Of a DNA stretch of 64,000 nucleotides, positions 1-8,001 are shown one piece after another. Position numbers and translations under genes: made by a program. Location of the stretch: the NCBI RefSeq assembly GCF_003688725.1, contig NZ_REFP01000007.1, positions 1 to 64,000 of the forward strand, in the 5' to 3' direction. Numbering within the stretch: the first letter of the stretch is position 1; every line of letters begins with the position of its first letter. The notes beneath the pieces are model-generated. The model did not search any database. It was not told the origin of the DNA and saw nothing but the letters and a program-made list of their open reading frames with translations. This DNA comes from Thermoactinomyces vulgaris (GTDB taxonomy: Bacteria; Bacillota; Bacilli; Thermoactinomycetales; Thermoactinomycetaceae).

Positions 1-2
1 AT

Positions 3-641
3 CAGGCAGAAGAGAAAAAAATCAAAGAAAAAGCCATTCAGTATATCAAGGATACATATAAAAAAGATTTCGAAGTATCTGAGGTAAGTAAAGATTTGTT
101 TACAGGACAGACATATTCCGTTAAAGGGAATATAAAAGATGATCAAAACACCTCTGTGTTAATTATTATCGAACCCGATGGAATCAGAGATTCGTATGTG
201 GATGAATTATGGACCGAAGAATTAAAACCAACGATAACAACATTAGTTAAAAAGTATTTTGATGTGAGAAAGATTGAGCATTTTGTTTATTCAAATGGAA
301 CGGAAAAAGATAAATATAAAGGGGACATTCCTTCTGTTTTTAAAGTGCTGGAAAATGGAGGAGATCCTGGTTTTGCATTAAACACCACATTTTGGGTGTA
401 TGAACAAAATGGTCAATATGAACAAGGGATCAGAAGCTTTTTAAAGGAGATGAAAGAGTTAAATTTTAACCATATTGGAATGGAGATTTTTGTAGCAAAC
501 GACAAACTAAAAACAGCGACAGATAACGAAAAAGAAAATGATTATATTTTATATCGATATAATATATCTATTGATGACATTCAAAAATTAGATATTGATA
601 ATCTTGATCTGGATCAATATAAAACGGTAATCAAAGAATAG
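3..641 (+). CDS. Paralogous lipoprotein, copy 1 (5' end outside window)
   Basis: The first copy of a three-gene tandem family. The reading frame is open from base 3, and its first residues align with about residue 30 of the two complete copies, so the signal peptide and true start lie upstream of the window. The visible 212 residues are rich in Lys, Glu, Asp and Tyr and share family blocks such as AIQYIKDTYKKDFEVSEVSKD, LWTEELKP and YILYRYNISIDDIQKLDID with the next two genes. No catalytic motif is visible and I cannot assign a function. The family is probably surface-anchored, judging by the lipobox in the other copies. Confidence 0.85.
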   Translation, partial: QAEEKKIKEKAIQYIKDTYKKDFEVSEVSKDLFTGQTYSVKGNIKDDQNTSVLIIIEPDGIRDSYVDELWTEELKPTITTLVKKYFDVRKIEHFVYSNGTEKDKYKGDIPSVFKVLENGGDPGFALNTTFWVYEQNGQYEQGIRSFLKEMKELNFNHIGMEIFVANDKLKTATDNEKENDYILYRYNISIDDIQKLDIDNLDLDQYKTVIKE

Positions 642-759
642 AGAAACAGGGGCAGAAAGAAATCGGTTCATCCCTAAATTTATGGCTAAGTCAATGGGAC
701 AGCGGAATTTATATAATGATCTTAACAATTGTTTGATGATAGGAAGGGAGTAGAAAAAG
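642..759 (+). repeat. Conserved intergenic spacer of lipoprotein array, unit 1
   Basis: This spacer is nearly identical in layout to 1486-1606 and 2339-2429. Each holds an imperfect GC-rich hairpin just after the stop codon, an AT-rich stretch, a TATAAT hexamer (712-717 here) followed by GATCTTAACAATTG, and then the purine-rich ribosome binding site. The repeat unit of the array is therefore gene plus spacer, about 850 bp. TATAAT may be the -10 box of a promoter for each copy. Confidence 0.7.
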
Positions 760-1485
760 GTGAATATCCAAAGAAGCTGGATTGTTTTCATCATGTTATT
801 AGTATTCCTGTTGGCCGGATGCACAGGAAACATGGAAGATATGGATAAAGCTGAAGAAAAAGAGATCAAAGCAAAAGCGATCCAATATATCAAGGATACA
901 TATAATAAAGATTTTGAAGTATCCGAGGTAAGTAAGGACCGTTTCATAGGACAGACTTATACAGTTAGAGGAAATGTCAAAGATCAAAAGAACACTCAAG
1001 TATCCATTATTATGGAACCGAATGAAATCAGGGATACATACGTGGCTGCATTATGGACGGAGGAATTAAAGCCAAAAATTACATCTTTGGTTGAAAAAGA
1101 TTTTGACGTAAGAGAAATTGAAGATATAACTTATGCAAATGGAACTGAAAAAGATAAGTATACAGGAGAGATTCCTTCTATCTTTGAAATATTGAAAAAT
1201 GGAGGAGATCCCGAATATGATTTATCTGTAACATTGGATGTTTATGAACAAAATGGCCAATATGAACAAGGAATCAAAAACTTTTTAAAAGAGCTAAAAG
1301 AATTGAATTTTAACGAAATTGGAGTTGCAGTTTTTGTTTTTGAAGACAAGCTAAAAACAGCTCCAGAGGGTACCAATGATAGGGATTACATCTTATATCG
1401 CTATAACATTTCTATTGACGATATCCAAAAAATCGATATCGATCATCACAATTTGGATCAATACAAAACAGTACTTAAAGATTGA
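760..1485 (+). CDS. Paralogous lipoprotein, copy 2
   Basis: A 241-residue protein starting at GTG 760, preceded by AGGAAGGGAG. The N-terminus is a typical lipoprotein signal (basic MNIQR, hydrophobic stretch, lipobox LLAGC with Cys near residue 21), so the protein should be lipid-anchored on the outer face of the membrane. The mature part is charged, alpha/beta-like, and shares most positions with copies 1 and 3. No enzymatic motif or known domain is recognised. The spacer upstream carries its own candidate -10 box. Tandem paralogues of small lipoproteins are common in Bacillota and often vary in copy number. Confidence 0.88.
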   Translation: MNIQRSWIVFIMLLVFLLAGCTGNMEDMDKAEEKEIKAKAIQYIKDTYNKDFEVSEVSKDRFIGQTYTVRGNVKDQKNTQVSIIMEPNEIRDTYVAALWTEELKPKITSLVEKDFDVREIEDITYANGTEKDKYTGEIPSIFEILKNGGDPEYDLSVTLDVYEQNGQYEQGIKNFLKELKELNFNEIGVAVFVFEDKLKTAPEGTNDRDYILYRYNISIDDIQKIDIDHHNLDQYKTVLKD

Positions 1486-1606
1486 TCAAATAGGGACGGG
1501 CAGAAAGAAATTTGCCCATCCCTAAATTTATGGCTAAGTTAATGGGACAGAGAAATTTATATAATGACCTTAGGAATTGATTGATGATAGGAAGGAAGTG
1601 GAAAAG
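1486..1606 (+). repeat. Conserved intergenic spacer of lipoprotein array, unit 2
   Basis: Second copy of the spacer. The stop-proximal hairpin arms are GGGACGGGCA and TGCCCATCCC, with one mismatch and no strong U-run, so it is at best a weak terminator. TATAAT lies at 1559-1564 and the ribosome binding site AGGAAGGAAG precedes copy 3. Confidence 0.7.
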
Positions 1607-2338
1607 GTGAATATCCAAAGAAGCTGGATGGTTTTCATTCTGTTGTTTGTATTCCTTGTGGCTGGATGCACAGGAACGGGAGGCATGGGAGATATGAATC
1701 GAGCAGAAGAGAAAGAGATCAAAGAAAAAGCGATCCAGTATATCAAAGATACATATAATAAAGATTATGAAGTATCCGAGGTCAGGAAAGATCTTTTTAC
1801 TGGCAAGACTTATACCGTTGAAGGGAATATAAAAGATGGTCAAAACACTTATGTGGCAATCATTATGGAACCGAATGAAATCAGGGATACCTATGTGGCA
1901 ACATTATGGACGGAAGAATTAAAACCCAAAATCACGTCTTTAGTTGAAAAAAATTTTGATGTAAGAGAAATCGAAAATATTGGTTTTTCAAACGGAACCA
2001 AAAAAGATAAGTATACCGGAGAGATTCCATCTGTGTTTGAAGTCTTGAAAAATGGAGGGGATCCAGAATATAAGCTAAATGTGACCTTAAGGGTTTATGA
2101 GCAAAATGGTCAATATGAACAAGGAATCAAAAACTTTCTAAAAGAATTAAAAAGGTTAAACTTTAACCAAGTTGGAGTAACAATTTTTGTTGCAGATGAT
2201 GAATTAAAATCAGCACCAAAGGAAGCTGAAGAAAGTCAATATACCTTATACCGCTATAATATTCATTTTGAAGATATCCAAAACATAGACATTGATCATC
2301 ATGATCTGAATCAATATAAGACAGTCATTAAAGAATAG
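1607..2338 (+). CDS. Paralogous lipoprotein, copy 3
   Basis: A 243-residue lipoprotein. I chose GTG 1607 rather than an in-frame TTG at 1577 because it matches the start of copy 2 and is preceded by AGGAAGGAAG. It has a signal peptide with lipobox LVAGC, a short Gly/Met-rich linker (GTGGMGDMN) not present in copy 2, then the shared domain. The C-terminus NQYKTVIKE resembles those of the other copies. Function unknown. It is the last member of the array, and the spacer behind it leads to no further copy. Confidence 0.88.
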   Translation: MNIQRSWMVFILLFVFLVAGCTGTGGMGDMNRAEEKEIKEKAIQYIKDTYNKDYEVSEVRKDLFTGKTYTVEGNIKDGQNTYVAIIMEPNEIRDTYVATLWTEELKPKITSLVEKNFDVREIENIGFSNGTKKDKYTGEIPSVFEVLKNGGDPEYKLNVTLRVYEQNGQYEQGIKNFLKELKRLNFNQVGVTIFVADDELKSAPKEAEESQYTLYRYNIHFEDIQNIDIDHHDLNQYKTVIKE

Positions 2339-2429
2339 AGAAACGGGGAGGGGCAGAAAGAAATCGGCCCATCCCTAAATTTATGGCTGAGCCACTTAGA
2401 CAGTATATATATAATGATCTTAACAATTG
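2339..2429 (+). repeat. Terminal spacer of lipoprotein array (orphan promoter-like copy)
   Basis: Third copy of the spacer, including the hairpin after the stop codon and TATAAT at 2410-2415 followed by GATCTTAACAATTG. Here the repeat breaks off at about 2429 and no paralogue follows. It marks the right edge of the tandem duplication and suggests either a lost fourth copy or the duplication breakpoint. Confidence 0.65.
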
Positions 2430-2444
2430 CAACATTAAATACGA

Positions 2445-2482
2445 AAGGGCAGGAAGACCGCACGGCGGCCGGCCTGTCCTTT
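2445..2482. terminator. GC-rich hairpin terminator
   Basis: GGGCAGG and CCTGTCC enclose an inner CCGC/GCGG pairing, directly at the end of the minus-strand gene 2481-2846. No long T-run is present on either strand, so termination strength is uncertain. Confidence 0.5.
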
Positions 2483-2846
2483 ACTTTTTCGCTGAATCGT
2501 CAATTGCTTGAACGGCCAGGTTGAACGCTTGGATTCTTCTTTCCAAAAGCGTTTTTTGCGGACTTCCTTCTTTTGACTTTGCGTAAATCTTTTCAATGGA
2601 AGGGAGCAAACCGGTGAGAATTTGGCGGGCTTCGGTCAGCTCTTCAGATGTGAAAGGATGAGGCCTTTGATACCAGGCGTATTCCAGCATGGCCAAGCCG
2701 ATGTGAAAGGCTTTGAGCCTTTTCCGGATGAGGGAGGTGTTTGCGCCTTTTTGCGTCATCTGATCCAAGGCATTCTCCGATTTGCGGATGGTGGATTGAA
2801 AGGATTGGATGGATTCGGTTATCACGCTGGCAGGTACATTCTCCAT
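2481..2846 (-). CDS. Small helical hypothetical protein
   Basis: A 121-residue protein starting at ATG 2846, chosen over upstream in-frame ATGs because GGAGAGGAG lies 7 bases ahead. The sequence is predicted to be almost all helical, with no Cys, no signal peptide and no membrane segment. The pattern FQSTIRKSENALDQMTQKG plus LLPSIEKIYAKSKEGS suggests a helical bundle. The family is not recognised. It is transcribed alone, convergent with the lipoprotein array and divergent from the Arg-rich gene. Confidence 0.75.
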   Translation of the reverse strand: MENVPASVITESIQSFQSTIRKSENALDQMTQKGANTSLIRKRLKAFHIGLAMLEYAWYQRPHPFTSEELTEARQILTGLLPSIEKIYAKSKEGSPQKTLLERRIQAFNLAVQAIDDSAKK

Positions 2847-3052
2847 GTTTTGTCTCCTCTCCCTGTTTTTTCTTCGCACGGTCATGATGATCCTTTTGTT
2901 TCAGAGTGTCAAGAGCAATTTTGCATCTGCATGCAAAGCAAATGACAGGGGGAATCAAGAAGAAGTTTAATTTCATGAAATTTGGTTCTTGGTTTAGACC
3001 AATTGCAGGGAAATTCATAGAATAATTTAGCTTTGTAAAAAGGAGGGATAGG

Positions 3053-3337
3053 ATGACAGAGTTTGGAATCCACCTTGGCCAAGATCATGGGGTCACTGCG
3101 GCACAGGCAAGGAGAATTTTCGTTCTCCGCCGGGGAGAGAGAAGAATTGTGCGCTGCGGAAGAAGAGTGGTGCGCATTCGCCGCTTTTTTTTGCGCCCCG
3201 GTGAAGTTTTGGTGGTCATCTGCGGCCGGGGCCGGCACAGACAAACCTTTATTTTTGTCTGCAGAGGGCGGCGCATCCGGAGAACGATTGTCCGGAGAGT
3301 TCGCCGAAATACGCTGATTTCGGTGCGTTGTGTTTAA
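3053..3337 (+). CDS. Arginine-rich small protein
   Basis: A 94-residue protein with a strong ribosome binding site (AAAGGAGGG, 5 bases before ATG 3053). It contains 26 Arg (about 28 percent) and 4 Cys. From about residue 20 it alternates hydrophobic and basic residues, for example RRIVRCGRRVVRIRRFFLR, and ends in a second similar block (GRRIRRTIVRRVRR), suggesting an internally repeated beta-rich basic fold. Binding to nucleic acid or the spore coat is possible but unproven. A competing plus-strand frame at 3063-3317 has no ribosome binding site. No homologue is recognised. Confidence 0.7.
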   Translation: MTEFGIHLGQDHGVTAAQARRIFVLRRGERRIVRCGRRVVRIRRFFLRPGEVLVVICGRGRHRQTFIFVCRGRRIRRTIVRRVRRNTLISVRCV

Positions 3338-3387
3338 TCCGGTTCTCTAATTTTATGGTTGGGACGGGGAATGAATCCCCGCCTTTT

Positions 3388-4713
3388 TTATTGTTGAAAT
3401 TGCGGCAGATATTTTTGGTGGGCTTTCAGCATTTCATCCAGGATTTTTTTGGCGGCGGAGTCGGAAGGGACGAGCGGATTGATGGTCATGGCAAGCAGGG
3501 CGGTATGGTAGTTGCCGGTTACGGCGGCTTCGGCGGCAACCCGTTCGAAGGATTTAATCTGTTGGACGAGGCCTCTGACGGGGATGGGCAGGTCTCCGAT
3601 GGCGATGGGTTTGGGGCCGCTTGCGGTGATGACGCAGTTGATTTCGACGGCGGAATCGTGGGGGATGCTGGCGATGGCGCCTTGATTTTTTACATTGACG
3701 GTTTGGATGTCTTTGCGGTCATGATAAATGGAGTCGATCAGGTTGCAGGCGGCATCACTGTAGTAAGCGCCGCCGCGTTGTTCCAGTTCGGGCGGTTTGG
3801 CGGCGAGCTTTGGGTCTTTGTATTTTTCAAACAGTTCAGCTTCCACTTTTTGCACCACTTCGGCGCGGGTTCCGGTTTTTCGCGCTTGCTCTTGTTCTTC
3901 GGCCAGCATTTTTTCCGTTTGGAAGTAGTACCGGTGATACGGACAAGGAAGGATGCCCAACGCTTTGATAAACTCTTTTTCCCAGCCCAAGTCAATAATG
4001 TTTTTGGCACGGATGCCGGAGGTGTCTCCTTGGGCGATCCGGTCAATGATTTGTCCGGTGATGTTTTGCCCGTCGAGATAAACGTTGAGCCCGAAGACCA
4101 TGTGGTTTAATCCGGCAAAGTCGATATGAATCCGCTCCGGCTCGACCTGAAGCATTTGGGCCACGCTCATTTTCATTCCGACGGGAATGTTGCAAAGGCC
4201 GGCCACTTTGGTAAGCGGGCTGTATCGGAGGATGGCTTCCGTGACCATGCCGGCCGGATTGGTGAAATTGATCAGCCAGGCATCGGGACAAAGGGTTTCC
4301 ATCTCTTTGCAGATGTCCAGGATGACGGGGATGGTGCGAAGTCCTTTGAAAAGGCCGCCCGGCCCGTTGGTTTCCTGTCCGATCACACCGTATCGGAGAG
4401 GGATCTTTTCATCCAATGCCCGGGCGCGAAGGCCTCCGACCCGGAACTGGGTGATGACGAAATCCGCACCTTGAAGCGCTTGCTGCCGGTCTAACGTGAG
4501 ATGAATGCGGATGGGCAGTCCGGCTTTGTTCACCATGCGTTTGGCCAGATTCCCGACAATGTTTAATTTCTCTTCTCCCTCGGGAATATCGACCAGCCAC
4601 AATTCCCGGACAGGCAGATGGTCGTATCTTTTGATGAATCCTTCGACCAGTTCCGGCGTATAGCTGGACCCGCCGCCGATGGCGACAATTTTTAGTCTTT
4701 GTTTTTGGGGCAT
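3388..4713 (-). CDS. 6-phospho-beta-glucosidase-type glycoside hydrolase, family GH4
   Basis: A 441-residue cytoplasmic enzyme of the NAD- and Mn-dependent GH4 family, which cleaves phosphorylated beta-glucosides by a redox mechanism. Visible marks are the N-terminal Rossmann motif VAIGGGSSYTPEL, ITQFRVGG, INFTNPAGMVTEA, the metal-site Cys in GLCNIP and the His in GLNHMVF. NPAGMVTEA fits beta-specific rather than alpha-specific members (family knowledge). The start ATG 4713 has GGAGGTG upstream, and a longer N-terminal extension in the same frame lacks one. No PTS transporter is adjacent, so the substrate route is not evident here. Confidence 0.9.
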   Translation of the reverse strand: MPQKQRLKIVAIGGGSSYTPELVEGFIKRYDHLPVRELWLVDIPEGEEKLNIVGNLAKRMVNKAGLPIRIHLTLDRQQALQGADFVITQFRVGGLRARALDEKIPLRYGVIGQETNGPGGLFKGLRTIPVILDICKEMETLCPDAWLINFTNPAGMVTEAILRYSPLTKVAGLCNIPVGMKMSVAQMLQVEPERIHIDFAGLNHMVFGLNVYLDGQNITGQIIDRIAQGDTSGIRAKNIIDLGWEKEFIKALGILPCPYHRYYFQTEKMLAEEQEQARKTGTRAEVVQKVEAELFEKYKDPKLAAKPPELEQRGGAYYSDAACNLIDSIYHDRKDIQTVNVKNQGAIASIPHDSAVEINCVITASGPKPIAIGDLPIPVRGLVQQIKSFERVAAEAAVTGNYHTALLAMTINPLVPSDSAAKKILDEMLKAHQKYLPQFQQ

Positions 4714-4963
4714 GGAAACGACACCTCCGGATGAATTCGGTTGGATATTTATAAAAACATTCCTATTATTCATTATATAGGATCTGAAGGTCGGGAACCA
4801 AAAGAGTGATCCGGATGGCAAAGATATTGGTCAGGCTTTGATGGCGGGCATACCAACTTTCGCTTGGCAAATGGCGCTTATAAAAAGGGATGGATCCGTC
4901 CATATTAAAAATGGAAAACATGTGTTGATTCCGGAAATTGTTTTGCCATAAAGGAGGAAACCG

Positions 4964-5428
4964 ATGCGCTTTTGGAGTGTGATGTTCAGTTTGATTTGGC
5001 TGGTTACGGGATGTTCGGCAAGCGGGGAAAACCAGAGTGCTGATTTCAGCAAAGGGGCCGTTTTTTATTTGGACAAGACGTTTGCCGAAAGGGCCAGGTT
5101 TTTCCGGAATGCTTTCCGGACTACCAAGATCCATGTTTGCACCCTCGACCGGGCCAATGCCGAAGCACGGAGGGAAGCCGCTTTTAAAAACCATCCCGTA
5201 AAAGATGGTTATGACCGGGTGGAGTGGCCGCTTCATGTCTGCAAGGAGGGCGGAGCCGGTTCGTATGTGGATTATGTTCCCAGTGACAACAACCGGGTGG
5301 TGGAAAACTGGATCCAAGAACAATTGAGCCAATATCCGGATGGGACCCGCCTGATATTCCGAATTGGGAAAAACCTGGAGATCAAGGCGTTGGCGCCTCC
5401 GGGCAATGATCCATCCCTGGCTTCGTAG
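4964..5428 (+). CDS. NucB-like extracellular DNase, lipoprotein form
   Basis: A 154-residue protein with a signal peptide ending in lipobox LVTGC (Cys 17). The mature part matches the NucA/NucB nuclease domain: GYDRVEWPLHVCKEGGAG, then VDYVPSDNNR and LSQYPDGTRLIF, the blocks that hold the catalytic Asp/Glu/Asn of NucB-type non-specific DNases (family knowledge). In Bacillus, NucB is secreted during sporulation and degrades extracellular or mother-cell DNA. A lipid anchor here would hold the nuclease at the cell surface. AAAGGAGG lies 6 bases before the ATG. It is a single gene. Confidence 0.85.
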   Translation: MRFWSVMFSLIWLVTGCSASGENQSADFSKGAVFYLDKTFAERARFFRNAFRTTKIHVCTLDRANAEARREAAFKNHPVKDGYDRVEWPLHVCKEGGAGSYVDYVPSDNNRVVENWIQEQLSQYPDGTRLIFRIGKNLEIKALAPPGNDPSLAS

Positions 5429-5459
5429 GGATGGCCGTTTTTTTGCCGAAGAGGATGGA

Positions 5460-6062
5460 TTATTTTACCCGTTCCAACAACCCATCGATTTTGGGGGCAA
5501 AAAACTGCACCAAAGGGCCGCTTAAAAAGGTGAAGATGACAGTTCCGACCGAAATCGGCCCGTGAAGCATCAATGCGAAAACAAGCGCGAAGCCGTCCAT
5601 GAGGGTTTTGGATACAGCCAGGCTCAGCCTGAACCGCCGGCACAGGACATACATCAGATCATCACATGGTGTCAGCGCAAATTTTCCTTGTACATAGACC
5701 GAAATGCCAAAACAGGTGCAAAGCAGTCCGGCCCAAAACGTGAGCATTTGCTCCAAGCGATTGACCGGATAAAAGGAAAGGATGTTCAGCCAAAAATCGA
5801 TGCAGGTTCCGAGAATGAGCACCGTCAGCAATGAAAAAAGATCCGGCCTGCTCTTTTTTAAACCGGCATTGAGCAAAATGATCAGCATTCCGATGAGAAT
5901 CACCCATGTCCCGACGGTGAATCCAAACTGATTACTCATTCCCACATATAATCCGTTCCAGGCATCGGTTCCCGCCCGGGAGACGATCATCAGCGTGATT
6001 CCCAGTGATTTGATGATCAAACCGGCGGGGTAGCACAGCATGCGCATGATAAGCTTGTACAT
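5460..6062 (-). CDS. YczE/YitT-like integral membrane protein
   Basis: About 200 residues with five hydrophobic segments and a basic N-terminus, resembling the YczE/YyaS family. Typical marks are the early GLIIKSLGITLMIVSRAGTDAWN block and the internal GISVYVQGKFALTPCDDLMYVL, which looks like a duplicated copy of it. The molecular function of the family is not established; YczE has been linked to surfactin production in B. subtilis. The start at ATG 6062 is tentative because no strong ribosome binding site is seen, and an in-frame extension upstream is possible. Confidence 0.75.
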   Translation of the reverse strand: MYKLIMRMLCYPAGLIIKSLGITLMIVSRAGTDAWNGLYVGMSNQFGFTVGTWVILIGMLIILLNAGLKKSRPDLFSLLTVLILGTCIDFWLNILSFYPVNRLEQMLTFWAGLLCTCFGISVYVQGKFALTPCDDLMYVLCRRFRLSLAVSKTLMDGFALVFALMLHGPISVGTVIFTFLSGPLVQFFAPKIDGLLERVK

Positions 6063-6170
6063 CAGCGAAACCAACCTTGTCCGTTTTTGATTATTTATAT
6101 GTTTCAACTTCCAACAATTTGCCAACTGATCCGGATGTTATAATGGGAGACACCAAGGGAGGTGTGATTT

Positions 6171-7031
6171 GTGGATTTCAGCAGTTTTTCGGATTTTGTG
6201 GATGAGTTTGTGAAGTGGTTGGTTGACACAGGAAGAAGGCAGCGGACGATTGATGAATATGTGATGACGGTGTTGATGTTCGCGGCATGGTTTCAGCAAA
6301 AATATCCTTCATTGGCCTTGCCTACCCAGGTGTTGAGCTCTCATATCATTGCTTTTCAACAGGAATTGTTAACGCAGAGAAAGCTTTCGATCGCCACGGT
6401 TCATAAATATATGGCTTCATTAAAATCTTTTTGGGACTTTTTGATCGAAAAAAATCTGGCGGGAACCAATCCATTGCTGGAGATTGATTGGAAAACACCT
6501 TCTTCCCCAACCGTTTTGCCTCCCCACTCCTGGTTGAGTAAAGAGGAAGAGAAGCGGTTGCTGAACCGGGTGGAGCTGGAGAAAAATGATTGGAAACGAT
6601 CAAGGAACCGGTGCCTGTTGTTGTTGATGCTGGACGCAGGTTGCACGGTTTCTGAGCTGATTACGATGGATTGGGAGCAAATATTGTGGGAAGATCACGA
6701 AATTTTAGTGAAAAACGAACAGGGAGAACGAAGGATTCCGGTCACGCAACGTCTTTACCGGGCGCTGAATGACTGGCGGAGAGAAGGGGGAAACAAAGGG
6801 ACGGTGGTTTGCACCCAAAACGGGGAAAAAATGTCCAGGCAGGGGGTTCATTACCTGGTGAAAAAATATTTGAAGGAGGTCGGGTTAAAAGAGTATTCGC
6901 CCCATACCTTAAGGCACACCTTTTGCCGCCGGTTAATCGAAGCCGGAGCCGATTTAAAAACCGTTTGCCGTTTGGCCGGACACCAAAGCATGGAGACGAC
7001 CAAAAGATATTTGGCAACAAACAAAAGGTAG
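6171..7031 (+). CDS. XerC/XerD-like tyrosine recombinase with altered active site
   Basis: A 286-residue protein (GTG start, AAGGGAGGTG upstream) with the two-domain layout of phage-integrase recombinases: an N-terminal SAM-like domain (residues 5-95) and a C-terminal catalytic domain (about 120-286). HTLRHTF (H245, R248), LAGHQ (H271) and TKRYL (Y280, the nucleophile) are present. The first catalytic Arg, normally in a GLRVSEL-type motif, is replaced: the sequence reads DAGCTVSEL with T159. It may therefore be inactive or use another residue. No neighbouring dif or att site is obvious and no mobile element surrounds it, so it appears to be a resident chromosomal gene. Confidence 0.85.
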   Translation: MDFSSFSDFVDEFVKWLVDTGRRQRTIDEYVMTVLMFAAWFQQKYPSLALPTQVLSSHIIAFQQELLTQRKLSIATVHKYMASLKSFWDFLIEKNLAGTNPLLEIDWKTPSSPTVLPPHSWLSKEEEKRLLNRVELEKNDWKRSRNRCLLLLMLDAGCTVSELITMDWEQILWEDHEILVKNEQGERRIPVTQRLYRALNDWRREGGNKGTVVCTQNGEKMSRQGVHYLVKKYLKEVGLKEYSPHTLRHTFCRRLIEAGADLKTVCRLAGHQSMETTKRYLATNKR

Positions 7032-7061
7032 GGAAGTTCCCTTTCCCTACCTTTTGTTTGT

Positions 7062-7670
7062 TTAATAAGCTTTGCGTTTTTTGACATACCAAGCGATCAC
7101 CAAAATGAACAAAACGGCAAAAATGACGTAGAAAACGTTGGAGTAAACGCTCATATAATCCAACACCGTGGTCCAAGCTTCACCGAAAGCAGCTCCCAGC
7201 ATGACCAAAATGGTGTTCCAGATCAGGGTTCCGATGGTGGTGAAAACCAAAAATATAACCATGTTCATGCGGGCCATGCCGGCCGGAACAGAAATCAGGC
7301 TGCGCACAATGGGAACCATGCGGCAAAAGAAAACAGTCCATACGCCATAACGTTCAAACCAACGATCTGCCTTATGGATATCTTCTTTCTTAATTTTCAG
7401 GATATGTCCCCAACGGTCAATGATCTTTTCCAGTTGGTTCACATTCAACAAAAACCCGATCAGATACAGGATGACGGCTCCGACAACGGCTCCTAATGTA
7501 GCTGCAACCACCACGCCGAAAACGGATAGTTCCGATTTGGTGGTCATAAATCCGCCAAAGGTGAGAACCACTTCCGAAGGGATGGGAGGGAAGATGTTTT
7601 CCAAAGCAATCATTAAAAAGACGCCAAAATATCCGAATTTTTCCATGAATTCAATAATCCAGTTCTCCAT
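7062..7670 (-). CDS. DedA family membrane protein
   Basis: A 202-residue integral membrane protein. DedA (SNARE-associated) signatures are visible: ENIFPPIPSEVVLTFGGF near residue 24, the amphipathic KADRWFERYGVWTVFFCRMVPIVRSLISVPAGMARM block, and a basic C-terminus VKKRKAY. DedA proteins are thought to flip phospholipids or undecaprenyl phosphate and to support envelope homeostasis (family knowledge). Convergent with the recombinase gene, with only 30 bases between the stops. The ribosome binding site GAGGAG lies somewhat far from ATG 7670. Confidence 0.9.
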   Translation of the reverse strand: MENWIIEFMEKFGYFGVFLMIALENIFPPIPSEVVLTFGGFMTTKSELSVFGVVVAATLGAVVGAVILYLIGFLLNVNQLEKIIDRWGHILKIKKEDIHKADRWFERYGVWTVFFCRMVPIVRSLISVPAGMARMNMVIFLVFTTIGTLIWNTILVMLGAAFGEAWTTVLDYMSVYSNVFYVIFAVLFILVIAWYVKKRKAY

Positions 7671-7863
7671 TTGCGTGTTTCAACTCCTCATCCATTTCCA
7701 TGATTATTCCCACATAAGTATAGCGTGTTCATTGCTATTTTTATAGCTGATTATTAAAAGAAATGAAACAGATTCATGATTTTTTTGTTTCGGAGACCGT
7801 AAACGCAGGTCCGTTTGCGAATAATATTATCAGAGAGAAAGAAGAGATGTTCCCCGGATTTAT

Positions 7864-7897
7864 GAAAGCGGTCCTGGACGGGATCGCTTTTTTTTTA
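7864..7897 (+). terminator. Rho-independent terminator-like hairpin upstream of katA
   Basis: AAAGCGGTCC pairs with GGATCGCTTT (one G-U) around a 6-base loop and is followed by a run of Ts. No plus-strand gene precedes it, so it may end a short RNA or an unrecognised peptide gene. Confidence 0.6.
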
Positions 7898-7939
7898 TGT
7901 CAAATCTTTTTCCGGAAAACCCATTGCATTTTTTCTAGA

Positions 7940-7954
7940 TTATAATTATTATTA
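7940..7954 (+). promoter_or_regulatory. PerR box of katA
   Basis: TTATAATTATTATTA matches the PerR consensus TTATAATNATTATAA at 14 of 15 positions and lies about 50 bases before the katA start. A second GATAAT-rich stretch (7963-7975) follows. PerR represses peroxide-defence genes until it is oxidised by H2O2. Confidence 0.8.
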
Positions 7955-8001
7955 ATAAAGAATGATAATAATAATCACCTTGAAAAGGGGTCGATAGACA
8001 G

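Larger units (their letters stand above)
7671..8001 (+). other. Intergenic region before katA
   Basis: 331 bases holding the divergent promoters of dedA and katA. A 60-codon frame at 7763-7945 lacks a ribosome binding site and runs through a hairpin (7864-7897), so I do not call it. The hairpin itself, with a T-run, implies that a short plus-strand transcript ends there. The PerR box sits just before katA. Confidence 0.5.

Noticed and set aside
3063-3317. Alternative 84-codon plus-strand frame inside the Arg-rich gene
   Set aside because: No ribosome binding site; the overlapping frame at 3053 has a perfect one.
7763-7945. 60-codon frame upstream of katA
   Set aside because: Weak start context and it reads through a terminator hairpin and the start of the PerR box.
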